From Maylandia zebra (taxonomy: Eukaryota > Chordata > Actinopteri > Cichliformes > Cichlidae): a DNA stretch of 64,000 nt. Shown piece by piece: positions 43,701-56,554 of the stretch (its first letter is position 1; every line of letters begins with the position of its first letter). The stretch is taken from positions 31,437,075 through 31,501,074 of the forward strand of contig NC_135175.1 in NCBI RefSeq assembly GCF_041146795.1. The letters run 5' to 3'. The translations under genes were made by a program, and so were the position numbers. The notes beneath the pieces were generated by a model. The model saw nothing but the letters and a program-made list of their open reading frames with translations, made no database searches and was not told the origin of the DNA.

Positions 43701-43984
43701 ACTACTTTTGATTTTACCTCCATATTTCACCTTTACAAACGATTTACTTTGCCTTGTTTGGCATCATTCTTTTCAGCACAACCTCACATGTCTGAATTTA
43801 CAGTCATGTTCTCATTTTGACATACTGTACTAACACAATTGATCTAAAATCAGACAAAAACATAAAATCCGAGTAGAAAAGGTTATATATTTTACTGTAA
43901 CCACCACAAACATGTTTAATGAATCACATTTCATAATTTTAAATGCAAATATTAATTGACAATTTTAAAATCATATGCAACAGT
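40747..43984. other. Non-coding block of the tandem unit (unit B), no gene seen
   Basis: Near-identical to 5176-8410. It includes the CA/GCAC microsatellite (42462-42551) and the hAT-type end at 43517. About 780 bp present in unit A (8411-9188) are missing at 43984. Confidence 0.6.
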
Positions 43985-46900
43985 TTGTCGATGCAAGGCT
44001 GAGGGTGCTTTTGTAAGATCCAGGAAGAGGTGGCTGGAGGAGGGAGAACAAAATTCTGCTTTTTCCGGCTTGAAAAATACAGATCCAAAACCAACTAAAT
44101 ATTAATGGCACTGTCTCTGACAATCCTAGAGAAATTTCACATTTCTGTGCCAAATTCTATACTAAACTGTACAACTCAAACTATAATGAGGATGTCTCAA
44201 CACTGTTTCTCAATAATATTAAAAACCTAAAAACTATTGTTGTGGAAGATAGAAGTCACTGTGACAGCCCTCTGACTGTGGAGGAAGTTTGTAATTCTAT
44301 TTCTGCACTTAAGGCCAACAAATCTCCTGGCACAGATGGTTCAACTGCAGAGTTTTATAAATCATTTACTAATCTCCTGGCTGCGTTCTTACTGCAGGTT
44401 TTCTTTCATAGAAAGTATGGAGAATAACACCCTCCCTCCTACTCTTACTCAGGGTCTCATAACACTTATTCCAAAGCCAAACAAAGACTTAGTTCTTATT
44501 GATAGTTGGAGACCCGTCTGTCTGCTCAATAATGACTATGAGATTATGATTTTAGTACTTGCTAACAGAATTAAAGAGTTCTTGGACACAATTATCGATT
44601 AGACACAGTCAGGCTTTATAAGAAATAGATACATTTCTAATGACATTAGACTGGTTTTAGATCTACTTGATTACTCTGATTTGGTATCTGACAATAGCTT
44701 CATTCTCTTCCTGGATTTTTAAAAGGCTTTTGATACAATTGAACATCAATTTATGTTCCACTCTTTGGAAAAATTTAGCATTTTTCTGTAAAGCTTCAAA
44801 ACCTTGTACACAAATGGCAATAGCTCAATTAAAATGACTAACGGCTCCACCCCGAGATTTGACCTGTTATACAAGGAATCACCATAGCTGATAAGGAGCT
44901 CATCATCAGCCAGCTAGCTGATGACACCACTCTTCTTGAAGAATGCAAATCAAATCCGTCCAGCCCTTAGTGTTATTAGTGATTTCTCTGAGGCATCTGG
45001 TTTATGTCTAAATCTAAAAAATGTGAATTACTAGCAATTAAAGGCTGCACTGCAAATGCTATCTGTAACATTTCTGTTAAAAAAGAAGTCACATACCCAG
45101 GACTGTTAATATCCCAAGACCAAAAGTCAAGATGCTCATCAAACTTCACTCCGATTATACAAAGTGTCGCGGTTCGAATTTTGAGGAAGAGACCTACGAC
45201 TGAAAGTCCATAGTGGGTCAACACAAAATATTTTATTAAAACACCTATAAATGGTGAAAATAGACACTGCAAAACATCAGGCTCCATCTCCCTCCGCAGG
45301 GAGCGCAGACAGAGTCCTCGGAGGTGTTCAAAAAGTGTTTTATTACACACACACAGTACACGTACAGTGTGCGGGGAAGCCTTGATCTTTCGTCTTCTCC
45401 TTTCTGCTCTTTACAGAAAGCTTTATAGCCTTTAATGACGTCAGGACAATTCCCAGACCTCCTCTATGTTCAGAACAACAAGACTTTCCCAGAATTAATA
45501 CCAGATGTTTCCACTCATGTTTCCTGGGAACCTAACCAATAGTGTGTAGAGTGTGTAGTTTTGTGAAATTGTGGGTTCAGGCCAAAGAGAGTTGACTATC
45601 CTTATCTGACCTGGGCCTGCCTGGACCTGCAGCCAAGCTGGTGCTTTCTAGAATGTGTTTTATTCTGCGTGCTCTGAAATAACTGATAAATGATACATGA
45701 TAAACTGATGATAAGCTGATGATAAGTAATACAGACTAATGAAGTAATGATGAAATAATGACAGTGCATGTAAATGATAACACAGTGACAGTAAAATAAC
45801 ATGTTTTTCTTGACAAAAGAAACACAAAAAAAAGTTCAACCAGTGGCTGCAAAGGGATTTATCTCTGAAAGGTAGAGTTTTAATTACTAAAGCTGAAGGG
45901 ATATCCCGACTGGCATATGCTGCTCTCTCCTTACATCTGGATAAGAAAATTAGTAAAGACATCGACCGCATGCTCTTTAATTTTATATGGAAAAACCATA
46001 AGCAGGTCCTCTTAGCGTGGACCCTCATTTATAAACACAACTTCTCACCACACATATAACTCATCTGGAACAACAGAGATATTTTATTTCTTTTATTATC
46101 ACTTTTCCTGGAAACTTGGGTCCAAAATGGGATCCTATTGGTGGCTCAGCTGGTTAATAAAGAGGGAGTACGACTTACTTACAATGAATCCCTTACACTA
46201 TATAATTTCCCGTAAGTGTTTGGGAATTCTCAATGGTGCTTGGTGCCATACCCTCAGGTACTTTAATGTTATATAAAAACACTGACAGTTCAATATCTAC
46301 CTCAGTCACTCTCTCTGATCCAGCTGAGTCAGCAGTGGGAAAAATCTGCTTTTCACAGGAACTTGGTAACAGCAATAAGAGAATACGTAGTTTATTCCAA
46401 GAAGATATCGTGTCTCTCCCATATATATAATATCTTACTGGAACCGACATGTTCCAGATATCACCTGGAAGACCGTCTGGATGATCCCATAAATATCTAA
46501 TTGTAAACAAGGTGAAGGAAATCTCATATAAAATTCTTCATAAATGTTACCCAGCCAGTCACTATATGGTAACATTTAAAAGAGACATAAATACTAATTG
46601 AACTTTCTGTGGGCATCATCCAGAAACTGTAGCACATCTTTTTTGGTACTGTTCCTCTACACAGAGATTCTGGAAGAATTTAGCAGTTTTGTTATTGTCC
46701 ATATTTTAAGGGAGTTTTCTTAATGATGGGGAAATGTTTTATTCTGTTTCTTTAAGTTCACCAGGAAGAATGATAAATGTTTTTTATAATACATTTCTTA
46801 ATACGTTTAGCTAAATGTTTTATCCATAAATGTAAGTTTATTAATAAAACACCATATTTCTGCTTTTTTATAAAGATATGGAATTGTACATACAATCAAT

Positions 46901-47073
46901 ATCAGACTCAACCAACAAAAAGGAGCAATATTTATATATTTTGATTTTTGCGCGTACTCATATAATTATTTTTTTTTACCCCCGGTTCTGTATGTTCATG
47001 TTCTGTTCTTTCTTAAACTTCATGTGTTTGTATGTTGTATACTTATTGTGTTTCAATAAAGTTCAGTAAAAAA
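43985..47073 (+). mobile_element. L1/Tx1-like LINE, degraded (unit B)
   Basis: Pieces in order: RRRWLEEGEQNSAFS-like start, SPLTVEEVCNSISALKANKS, LITLIPKPNKDLVLIDSWRP, SDNSFILFLDF (motif A region), QLADDTTLLEE-like motif C near 44915, FNQWLQRDLSLKGRVLITKA (45834), ISKDIDRMLFNFIWKNH, and HHPETVAHLFWYCSSTQRFW near 46605, a C-terminal knuckle. It ends in an AATAAAGTTCAGTAAAAAAAG tail. Several stops are present. It is interrupted by a solo LTR. Confidence 0.8.
45165..45815 (-). mobile_element. Solo LTR, minus orientation, 4-bp duplication
   Basis: Starts TGTCGCGGTTCG and ends TCTTGACA, flanked by AAAG at 45161-45164 and 45816-45819. Read on the minus strand it has GGCTATAAAG (45421-45430) as TATA box and AATAAAA (45231-45237) as poly(A) signal in the right order. 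It is 651 bp, inside the L1-like LINE. The family was not identified and no internal coding region is present. Confidence 0.7.
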
Positions 47074-47117
47074 AGTACGTTCTAAATGAAGCTTCAGACG
47101 TCACTAATCACGTGACT

Positions 47118-47233
47118 CTGGCCAAACGAATCAAGCCTCGACAAAGTGCTTCTGAAGCAGTGTGTTGATCTTTTTCACACACGCACCGGAGCGTCAGCTT
47201 CAAGCGGACCATTGCTACCTCTCACATCTAAAG
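47118..47233 (+). other. Zinc-finger gene C, non-coding exon 1 (start approximate)
   Basis: Ends CATCTAAAG before GTAAGTG at 47234, a near-perfect donor. Upstream are the same CRE-like and TCACGTGA motifs (47098-47115) as before gene B exon 1. The start is approximate. Confidence 0.45.
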
Positions 47234-47523
47234 GTAAGTGTCAAGGTAACTTTGAACTGAGTTCAGTCAGTCTCGAGTTTTTCGAAGTTTTCTGTTGCTC
47301 TCTGTGAGAGGAGACCGTTAAAGGCGAGGCTCTCCAGAGTGTAGCAAAACAGGAAACCACAGCTGCTGTGTGTGTGTAAGTGTGCAAACGAATAGATTAG
47401 AAGTGCAAGTGAGCCACGAGTAAAGAAAGGTCAAGTTTCGTGAGTTGTTTTTCTCAACACTGATCACGCGCTCAACACTCTACACATACTTGCATCACAC
47501 GCGCGCTCTCGAGCATCAGTATT

Positions 47524-50165
<2,642 letters not shown>

Positions 50166-50405
50166 TTATCGTTGCAAATCGGTGTGTCGGCCCACTGGGC
50201 ATTTGATTCCAATAACAGGCCTCAGTCTCTCCTGCTACTGGTCTGCCATACTGCTAAATTTGGTATCCGTGCTCAAACCTTTTGTGTCTGTTTGCCCACT
50301 TGGGGAAGCAAAATTTTTTTGTTTTTTGTTGTCAGATGAACATATGAGACACTTTGACTCTTCAGTGCAGTGTGGAGCCTAACAAAGATCCGCTTTGTGT
50401 CCCAG

Positions 50406-50511
50406 CTGATCAGCAGGAGGAGAAGAGTCTGACGGAGCAGCAGAGGAACATTTTCAGCTACTTGGACTCAGCTCAGCCACTACAGAGAAAACAATGAGCT
50501 CAACACAGAAG
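50406..50511 (+). CDS. Zinc-finger gene C, exon 2 with start codon (coding 50494-50511)
   Basis: Acceptor TGTGTCCCAG; ATG at 50494; ends CAG AAG before GTGACA at 50512. It gives MSSTQK, in phase with exon 3 at 56555. It is nearly identical to 21961-22063 with an extra GGA repeat. Confidence 0.6.
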
Positions 50512-50524
50512 GTGACAGACAGAG

Positions 50525-51402
50525 CAGGGCGATATGACCAAAAATATTTATCACGATATACATTTGAAAATTTGCGATAACAATATAACTGACGATATAA
50601 TTGATGCAAGACAAAATACTTTACAACTCCACAACTTTATTAGTGCAAAAAAAACCCCATCAATGTATTTGCACTTAAACAAGTATGGGCTCAAAATGTG
50701 GTCATAAATATTTTGTACTTGTAAAAAAGATTTGTATGTGTAAAAAAGATTTTTGTATGTGTAAAAAAGATTTGTGTGCGGACTTAGAAAAAAAAAACCC
50801 CTCCAAGTTACAAGTGCGGATTTTGACCCTATTTTTCTTCCTTTCATCTGATTGTTACATTTGTGATTGACATGACATTGACCAATCAGATGAAAGGAAG
50901 AAAAATAGGGTAAAAATCCGCACTTGTAACTTGGAGGGGTTTTTTTTTCTAAGTCCGCACACAAATCTTTTTTACGCACACACAAATCTTTTTTACACAT
51001 ACAAAAATCTTTTTTACGCACACACAAATTCTTTTTTACAAGTACAAAATATTTATGACCACATTTTGAGCCCATAAACAAGCAGCTGTTTTTTATGTGT
51101 ATTAAAATTATATAAAAATTTAACAGTGCAAATGCAAATGTCAGCCAATTTCCTCTGGAAATGCCTTTTGGTTAAACTGTCAGCAAGCAATTTGCATTTG
51201 CACTGTTACATTTTTATATAACTTTAATACACATAAAAAACAGCTGCTTGTTTAAGTGAAAATACATTGATGGATTTTTTGCACTAATAAAGTTGTGGAG
51301 TTGTAAAGTATTTTGTCTAGTGTCAATTATATCGTCAGTTATATCGTTATCACAAATTTCCAAATGTATATCGTGATAAATATTTTTGGTCATATCGCCC
51401 TG
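50525..51402. mobile_element. Foldback hAT-type MITE in gene C intron 2 (with nested MITE)
   Basis: Same element and same position (13 bp after the donor) as 22077-22569: CAGGGCGATATGACC..GGTCATATCGCCCTG. It is longer because of the 391-bp insertion at 50684-51074. Confidence 0.8.
50684..51074. mobile_element. Palindromic MITE nested in a MITE, 8-bp duplication
   Basis: TATGGGCTCAAAATGTGGTC at the left mirrors GACCACATTTTGAGCCCA at the right; almost the whole 391 bp is one inverted repeat around 50870. TAAACAAG flanks it (50676-50683 and 51075-51082). The empty site is kept in gene B at about 22228-22240 (ACTTAAACAAGCAGC). AAAAAAGATTTGTRTGTG words repeat inside each arm. The superfamily is not certain. 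Confidence 0.85.
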
Positions 51403-51700
51403 CTCTACTTTCATGTGTTACTGTTTAGGCTTAAATTGGTTTGATGTTTGGTGCCTTTTTCTTAATGTAAAAAAACCCCTTAGGTTACAATCAGACATTT
51501 TTCTTGCATTTGATTTGATAAATTTTGATCTTTTGATTGATAAACTAAAATGTTATGGGTTTTCACCAGCTGCTTTGTGCTGGAAAAAAAGTTATTTGGA
51601 CAGAAGATAGCAGAAGGTTTATTGTAATGGTTATTTCTCAGTTATGAACTGCGGTTTACCCCAAGGCAGCTGCCTCGCTCCACTTCTCTATTCAGTTTTC

Positions 51701-52699
51701 TTTTTTCTTTTTTTTTTCTTTTTTTTTTAAAATGACATCAGAAACAGCAGTATGCGACATTACGTGATGGCAGAGCTTCAGTTCATCCTTTGTCTTTTTT
51801 TTTTTTTTTTTTTTTTAATAAATAGGACAGGGGGAATGAATGAGAGAAAGAGGGGGAGAGAAAGAAAGAAAACCAAAGGGGAGAAGAGACGGTGAGAGGG
51901 GGGGGGAAGAGAGAGAAAAAAAAAAAAGAACTCCTGGGTCACCTGTATGGAGAAAAAAAAAAACAAACAAAAAAAACAAACAGAGGAGACAGCAAACAAC
52001 AAAGAACAACATAATAATAGAGAAAACAAAGCACCATCACAATAAACTAGCTAGTCATAGATATCAATATTTACTAAATAATAAACGATATTGTGCAGCA
52101 CGCAAGATAGACAGCGCACAGTGTGCTTTTGAGGCAGCAGCCAAGAAAGCTTTAGTCCGCGTCTGTGAATACCCATGTGTGCATACCTGTGTGGATCAGC
52201 ATGCTTGCATTCCAAAGGTTTCTCCATGTAATGATCTGCTAGGGAGTGTGGGGGGGCCACAGCCCCGTCCTCCAGGGTGTGAAGTGGGTATGGAGGAGAT
52301 CAAAACTCCAGACATCCAGAGGCCCCCAGAACACAAGAGACCATGGAAGACCAACAGAGGGGCAGCCGCGCCACTGTTCCAGTAAGAGCTGAGGAGAGTC
52401 CCAGATGAGGGCTCGCCCAGCAGCCGCGGAGCAGAAGTCAGGGGGAGTTGCAGTGACGCGCCCGTGAGCTCCGCCGGCCCCCAGCTGTGCCTGAGTGACC
52501 GAGCCCCAGGCCGAGAGGCCGGGGGCACCCCACCTCCAAAGGGGCCCGAGCGAGCCCCAGGCCCCAGGCCCCGACAAGCGGCCGCCAAGGAGTGAGCCGG
52601 TGTGTACCCGGACGCCCACCCCCAGATACAAAGAACCACCAACACACCGACACCTGAGGGAGTCCGCCACCGGCAGGGGAAGTGGTGGTGGGTGGAGAA
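51701..52699 (-). mobile_element. Non-LTR retrotransposon 3' fragment with 15-bp target duplication
   Basis: Flanked by CTCTATTCAGTTTTC at 51686-51700 and 52700-52714; gene B has a single copy at 22969-22983. T-rich runs at the left (51701-51730 and 51793-51818) represent the A-rich tail of a minus-strand insertion. The body is purine-rich then GC-rich (CCCCAGGCCCCAGGCCCCGA region). No reverse transcriptase is included, so it is a 5'-truncated LINE or its passenger. Several GC-rich frames in it are not genes. Confidence 0.85.
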
Positions 52700-53399
52700 C
52701 TCTATTCAGTTTTCACTGACGATCTGCAATATGTCTTGGCTTAATCTTGGGTATGCCAATGATTCCACCATGTTTTATTCAGCCAGTGACAATTCTGAAT
52801 TGACCAACGTGTCACAACAAAATTTGCTGAATGTGTTTGACTGGATAAGTAAAAACAACATGATTTTAAATGTATCTAAATCCAAATCTATGTTAATTAG
52901 AAGCAGATTAGTCAACAGCCCACAACTGAGTCTTTCCATAGCCAGTGTTAGAACACGTCACCCAGATGAAACTACTCGGCGTTACCATAAATCACCACCT
53001 TTCATGGTCTCAGCACATCGATTGTTTTTAAGAAAATGGGACAAGGCATAGCTATGGCTATGAAATGCTCTTTGTGTATCAGTTCTTCAATTATGAAAGA
53101 TGTCATTAATACACTAGTAATGTCTCATCTGGAGTATTGTTCAATCATTTGGTCAGCAGCTAATAAGACAGATCTTAACAGACTTCAGTTAGTCCAGAAT
53201 AAGGCGTCCAGATTAGTGTTAAGATGTTCATACTATAATAATATTGATAAAATGCATAATCAACTTTCTTGGCTTCCTGTACAGACTAAAATATTCTATG
53301 GCTTACTTGTATTTAGGGCTGCTCGATTATGGCAAAAATGATAATCACGATTATTTTCACTGAAATTGAGATCTCGATTATTTGACGATATTTATTTAA

Positions 53400-54313
53400 C
53401 CCTTGAAGACCTACCATAGAACCAAGTCCGCCAGAGCTTATATTTTTTTTTACATGTTGTAGTGCCATTTGTGGGAGCATTTCAAGTTGCTATACATCAA
53501 TACAACTGTTATAGCCCATATTTTAATAACATGTATGCATTAAGTCCATAGTAACTACATTAATTGCAAAAAAGTGCAATAAACTACAAATAAAATTGAA
53601 AATCGTTTTTGTTTTGTTACATATATTTCTACTTGGAGAAATTTAAGAAGCTTATCCCTCAAAACTTTAAATAAAAAAAAGTTGCAAAAAATAGTTTACA
53701 ACAGGAAATTTATTTTGAGTGTCTTCATAGTTTTATTTTGGAGATACAGCAATTTTTATATACTGCAGGAAAAACAAAAAACAATCCTATGATGCAAATT
53801 TGCAAAGAAAACAGCTTGTGCATCAAAATAAACTATTTAAAGCAGTGCAATTTGAGTTTTAAGCATCCCAGCAACTATTCAGAAAAGTATAGAGTTAAAC
53901 ATGACTTATAAAAACATCAGTATTGGCTTTTAAGGCCTACAAGTAAAAAACTTCATTTTCCGCGAAAATGACATCACTTCCTGTTTTGGGCAGGAAATGA
54001 CGTACATGCGATAGTTCGCGTTGACGTCTTGTTCAATGTGGGAAGTGTTATGAACAGCTGATTGGATCGGCAAAGCGTGTTTCTGGAATATTCTGTTTTT
54101 GTTCCTGCAAGCGCTTTTTATGCAATTTTTGCAAAGCTATATGTGGAAGGAAACCGTGACAGAGGACAAGCTGATGGCATAAGATGTAAGTACAACTCCT
54201 CCGGTTTCATATGCAAAAAAAATTATTGCGCTAGCTTACGCGGTTCAGGTTCTACAGGGATTTAACAATAGTTACGCAAAACGGAGCGTGCTGCTCTGAC
54301 TGGCTTTAAAGGG
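53400..54313. mobile_element. piggyBac-type non-autonomous element, TTAA duplication
   Basis: Starts CCCTTGAAGACCTACC and ends GGCTTTAAAGGG, with TTAA on both sides (53396-53399 and 54314-54317). CCCTT-type tips and TTAA targets define the superfamily. No transposase was found in its 914 bp. It is nested in the hAT element. Confidence 0.75.
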
Positions 54314-54419
54314 TTAACAATAACAATGTATTGAATAATGACTTTAAAAAAATAATATAAAATAGTGTGCAAATACTGATAACAGCGCAAATGTTTGCAA
54401 TATAAAAAATAAATGAAAA

Positions 54420-54551
54420 ATGTAAACATCTATGTTTAGTGAACTTTGCAGTGTTGCTCTGTGGTGCAGCTACGACACCGTAGCAAAGTTTACACACTGT
54501 GTCTACTTGATCCACGTCTGACTCCGCGAACCCATAATGTTTCCACACCAC
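54420..54551 (-). pseudogene. BED zinc-finger remnant of the hAT transposase
   Basis: VWKHYGFAESDVDQVDTVCK, LCYGVVAAPQSNTAKFTKH: the BED finger (aromatic start, C-x2-C, then H) of an Ac-like hAT transposase. It ends after KHRCLHF in AT-rich sequence; nothing downstream is recognisable. Confidence 0.7.
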
Positions 54552-55048
54552 TGAAGTTTTATTTTTTTTTACCTCTTTTCAACCAACGGCAGTCACTCTT
54601 CTTTCCAAATAAGCTCTGCTTAACTTTCCGAGCTTCCCTCGGTCCTCTTAATTGTTGTGACGTCTGTTCGAAATGCAGAGAAGTGCGCTCGATTTGCCAC
54701 ACGGAGCAGCGCGAGAGTAAAGCACGAGGGAGGTGCTAATAATCGGCTCAGTCATTTTTAATGATCGCTGAAAGCCCAGATCGTAATTGTGATTAAAATG
54801 CGATTAATTGAGCAGCCCTACTTGTATTTATAAAGAAAGCAATTCTGTTAAACACACCACATTTATTTCTGCTCAGCTGCAGTATCCAGATGAAATACAT
54901 AATCATATTACACAGTTTTCAGCAAACTGCAATTTAGTAAATGCTCGAGTTAAAAGTAACTTTTAGAGCAACGTTTAAGTGGAATAAATTGCCTTATAAC
55001 ATTAGAGAATTATTCAAACTATTCAGAACTTCAATGAACACTTAACTA

Positions 55049-55154
55049 TGGAAGCCCGTTTCCGCCACTAAAAAAAAAAAAAAAAGGATCCATAACTCAA
55101 AATTTCGAGTTAATTTCTCGAAATTTCGACATATTAACTTGAAATTTCGACATA
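55049..55154. mobile_element. Truncated copy of the TATGGAAGCCCG transposon
   Basis: TATGGAAGCCCGTTTCCGCC followed by an A-run and AAATTTCGAGTTAATTTCTC words. Only the left arm is present; the Tc1-like element follows at once. It sits at the same LINE position as 27051-27552. Confidence 0.65.
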
Positions 55155-56022
55155 CACTCAACAAAAATATAAACGCAACACCTTTGTTACTGCTCCCATT
55201 CCCCATGGGATGGACGTAGAGACCTAAAATTCATTCCAGATACACAATATAACCATCCCTCCCAAACAGTGGTCACAAATCAGTCCAAATGTGTGGTAGT
55301 GGGCACATCTGCTATATTGAGATAATCCATCCCACCTCACAGGTGTGCCACATCAGGATGCTGATCTGACATCATGAGTAGTGCACAGGTGTACCTCAGA
55401 CTGCCCACAACAAAAGGCCACCCTGGAATGTGCAGTTTTGTCTCACAGCAAAATGCCACAGATGCCACAAGCAATGAGGGAGCGTGCAATTGGCATGCTG
55501 ACAGCAGGAATGTCAACCAGATCTGTCGCCCGTGCATTGAATGTTCATTTCTCAACCATAAGCCGTCTCCACAGGCGTTTCAGAGAATATGGCAGCACAT
55601 CCAACTGGCCTCACAACCGCAGACCTCATGTAACCACACCAGCCCAGGACCTCCACATCCAGCAGGTTCACCTCCAAGATCGTCTGAGACCAGCCACCCA
55701 GACAGCTGCTGGAACAATTGGTTTGCACAACCAAACAATTTCTGCACAAACTGTCAGAAACCGTCTCAGGGATGCTCAACTGCATGCCCGTCGTCCTCAT
55801 CGGGGTCTTGACCTGACTCCAGCTCGTCGCCGTAACAGACTTGTGTGGGCAAATGCTCACATTCGATGGCGTCTGGCACGTTGGAGAAGTGTGCGCTTCA
55901 CGGATGAATCATGGTTCACATTGTTCAGGGCAGATGGCAGCTGAGAATGTCCCAGTTCTTGCATGGCCAGCATACTCACCGGACATGTCACCCATTGAGC
56001 ATGTTCGGGATGTGCTTGACCT
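55155..56022 (+). mobile_element. Tc1-like transposon, right end and centre missing
   Basis: CACTCAACAAAAATATAAAC after a TA (55153-55154). The first 280 bp are the terminal repeat shared with 9861-10140. The transposase start and a short C-terminal piece are present. The element breaks off at CTTGACC, where LINE 3' UTR resumes. Confidence 0.8.
55453..56022 (+). pseudogene. Tc1-like transposase with internal deletion
   Basis: ATG 55453: MPQMPQAMRERAIGMLTAGM, STRSVARALNVHFSTISRLH (helix-turn-helix), NWPHNRRPHVTTPAQD (GRPR-like linker), RWRSVRFTDESWFTLFRADG (first catalytic Asp). The frame stops at 55942-55944. A different frame then gives ENVPVLAWPAYSPDMSPIEH (region of the catalytic Glu), so the part with the second Asp is deleted. 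Confidence 0.85.
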
Positions 56023-56054
56023 GAAATTTGTGTAATGTGCCTGAATGTTATTGA

Positions 56055-56085
<31 letters not shown>

Positions 56086-56278
56086 GATTGCTTATATTTT
56101 AACAATTGTGAAACCTCACTGTGGATGTAAGAGCCAAATTATGTGGATATCTTGAATCCACTTTATTGTATAATATTTTATGTGATAGTATTTGACGGAA
56201 GATGAGCAACATCTGTTGTGGAAGCTAATGGGGTTCTTTTTGAATAAACAAATAAACAAACATAGGATTTATTATCAC

Positions 56279-56310
56279 TGAGTGAGTGAGTGAGTGAGTG
56301 AGTGTGTGTG
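56279..56310. repeat. (GAGT)n/(GT)n microsatellite in gene C intron 2
   Basis: About six GAGT units then GTGTGTGTGT. The gene B counterpart (27941) has only a short GTGTGTG run. Confidence 0.85.
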
Positions 56311-56554
56311 TGTACACAATCAGGAGGGATGGGCATGATTTTAGTGTTTGAACAGTCATGAATTATTTTTAACAGCAGGTTGGATGTAATGTGTTAGAAC
56401 TACCAGCAGGTGGGGATAAGAGACCTTTAAGGTGTTTGGTGCCACACTCCACCTTCAGGTTTAAAACTAGTGTTAATGGAGGGAGTTTGAAGGTTGAGTT
56501 TGTTCCACGACTGCATTTCACTCACTGCCTCTGTTTGTATCTCTGTCACTGCAG

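Larger units (their letters stand above)
53314..54820. mobile_element. hAT transposon (BED-type) with exact 8-bp duplication
   Basis: TAGGGCTGCTCGATTATGGC at the left; right end GCGATTAATTGAGCAGCCCTA. CTTGTATT flanks it (53306-53313 and 54821-54828), with the empty site in gene B at about 26807-26815. It carries a BED-finger remnant on the minus strand and a nested piggyBac-type element (53400-54313). Confidence 0.92.
51430..56270 (+). mobile_element. LINE reverse transcriptase remnant (gene C intron 2), multiply interrupted
   Basis: Same LINE as 22625-27790: ILLIDKLKCYGFSPAALCW-like start, GLPQGSCLAPLLYS, then after an insertion YANDSTMFYSASDNSELTNV, WISKNNMILNVSKSKSML, SHLEYCSIIWSAANKTDLNR. 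About 130 bp of motif A (22675-22785 in gene B) are deleted. Inserted elements: 51701-52699, 53314-54820, 55049-55154 and 55155-56022. Confidence 0.75.

Noticed and set aside
51778-52029. Phe/Leu/Ser-rich minus-strand frames
   Set aside because: Produced by the poly-T/poly-A and GA-rich low-complexity tail of the retro-insertion.
52051-52720. Several overlapping GC-rich frames of 70-150 codons on both strands
   Set aside because: They lie inside a target-duplicated retro-insertion, overlap in many frames, and show no domain or similarity between frames.
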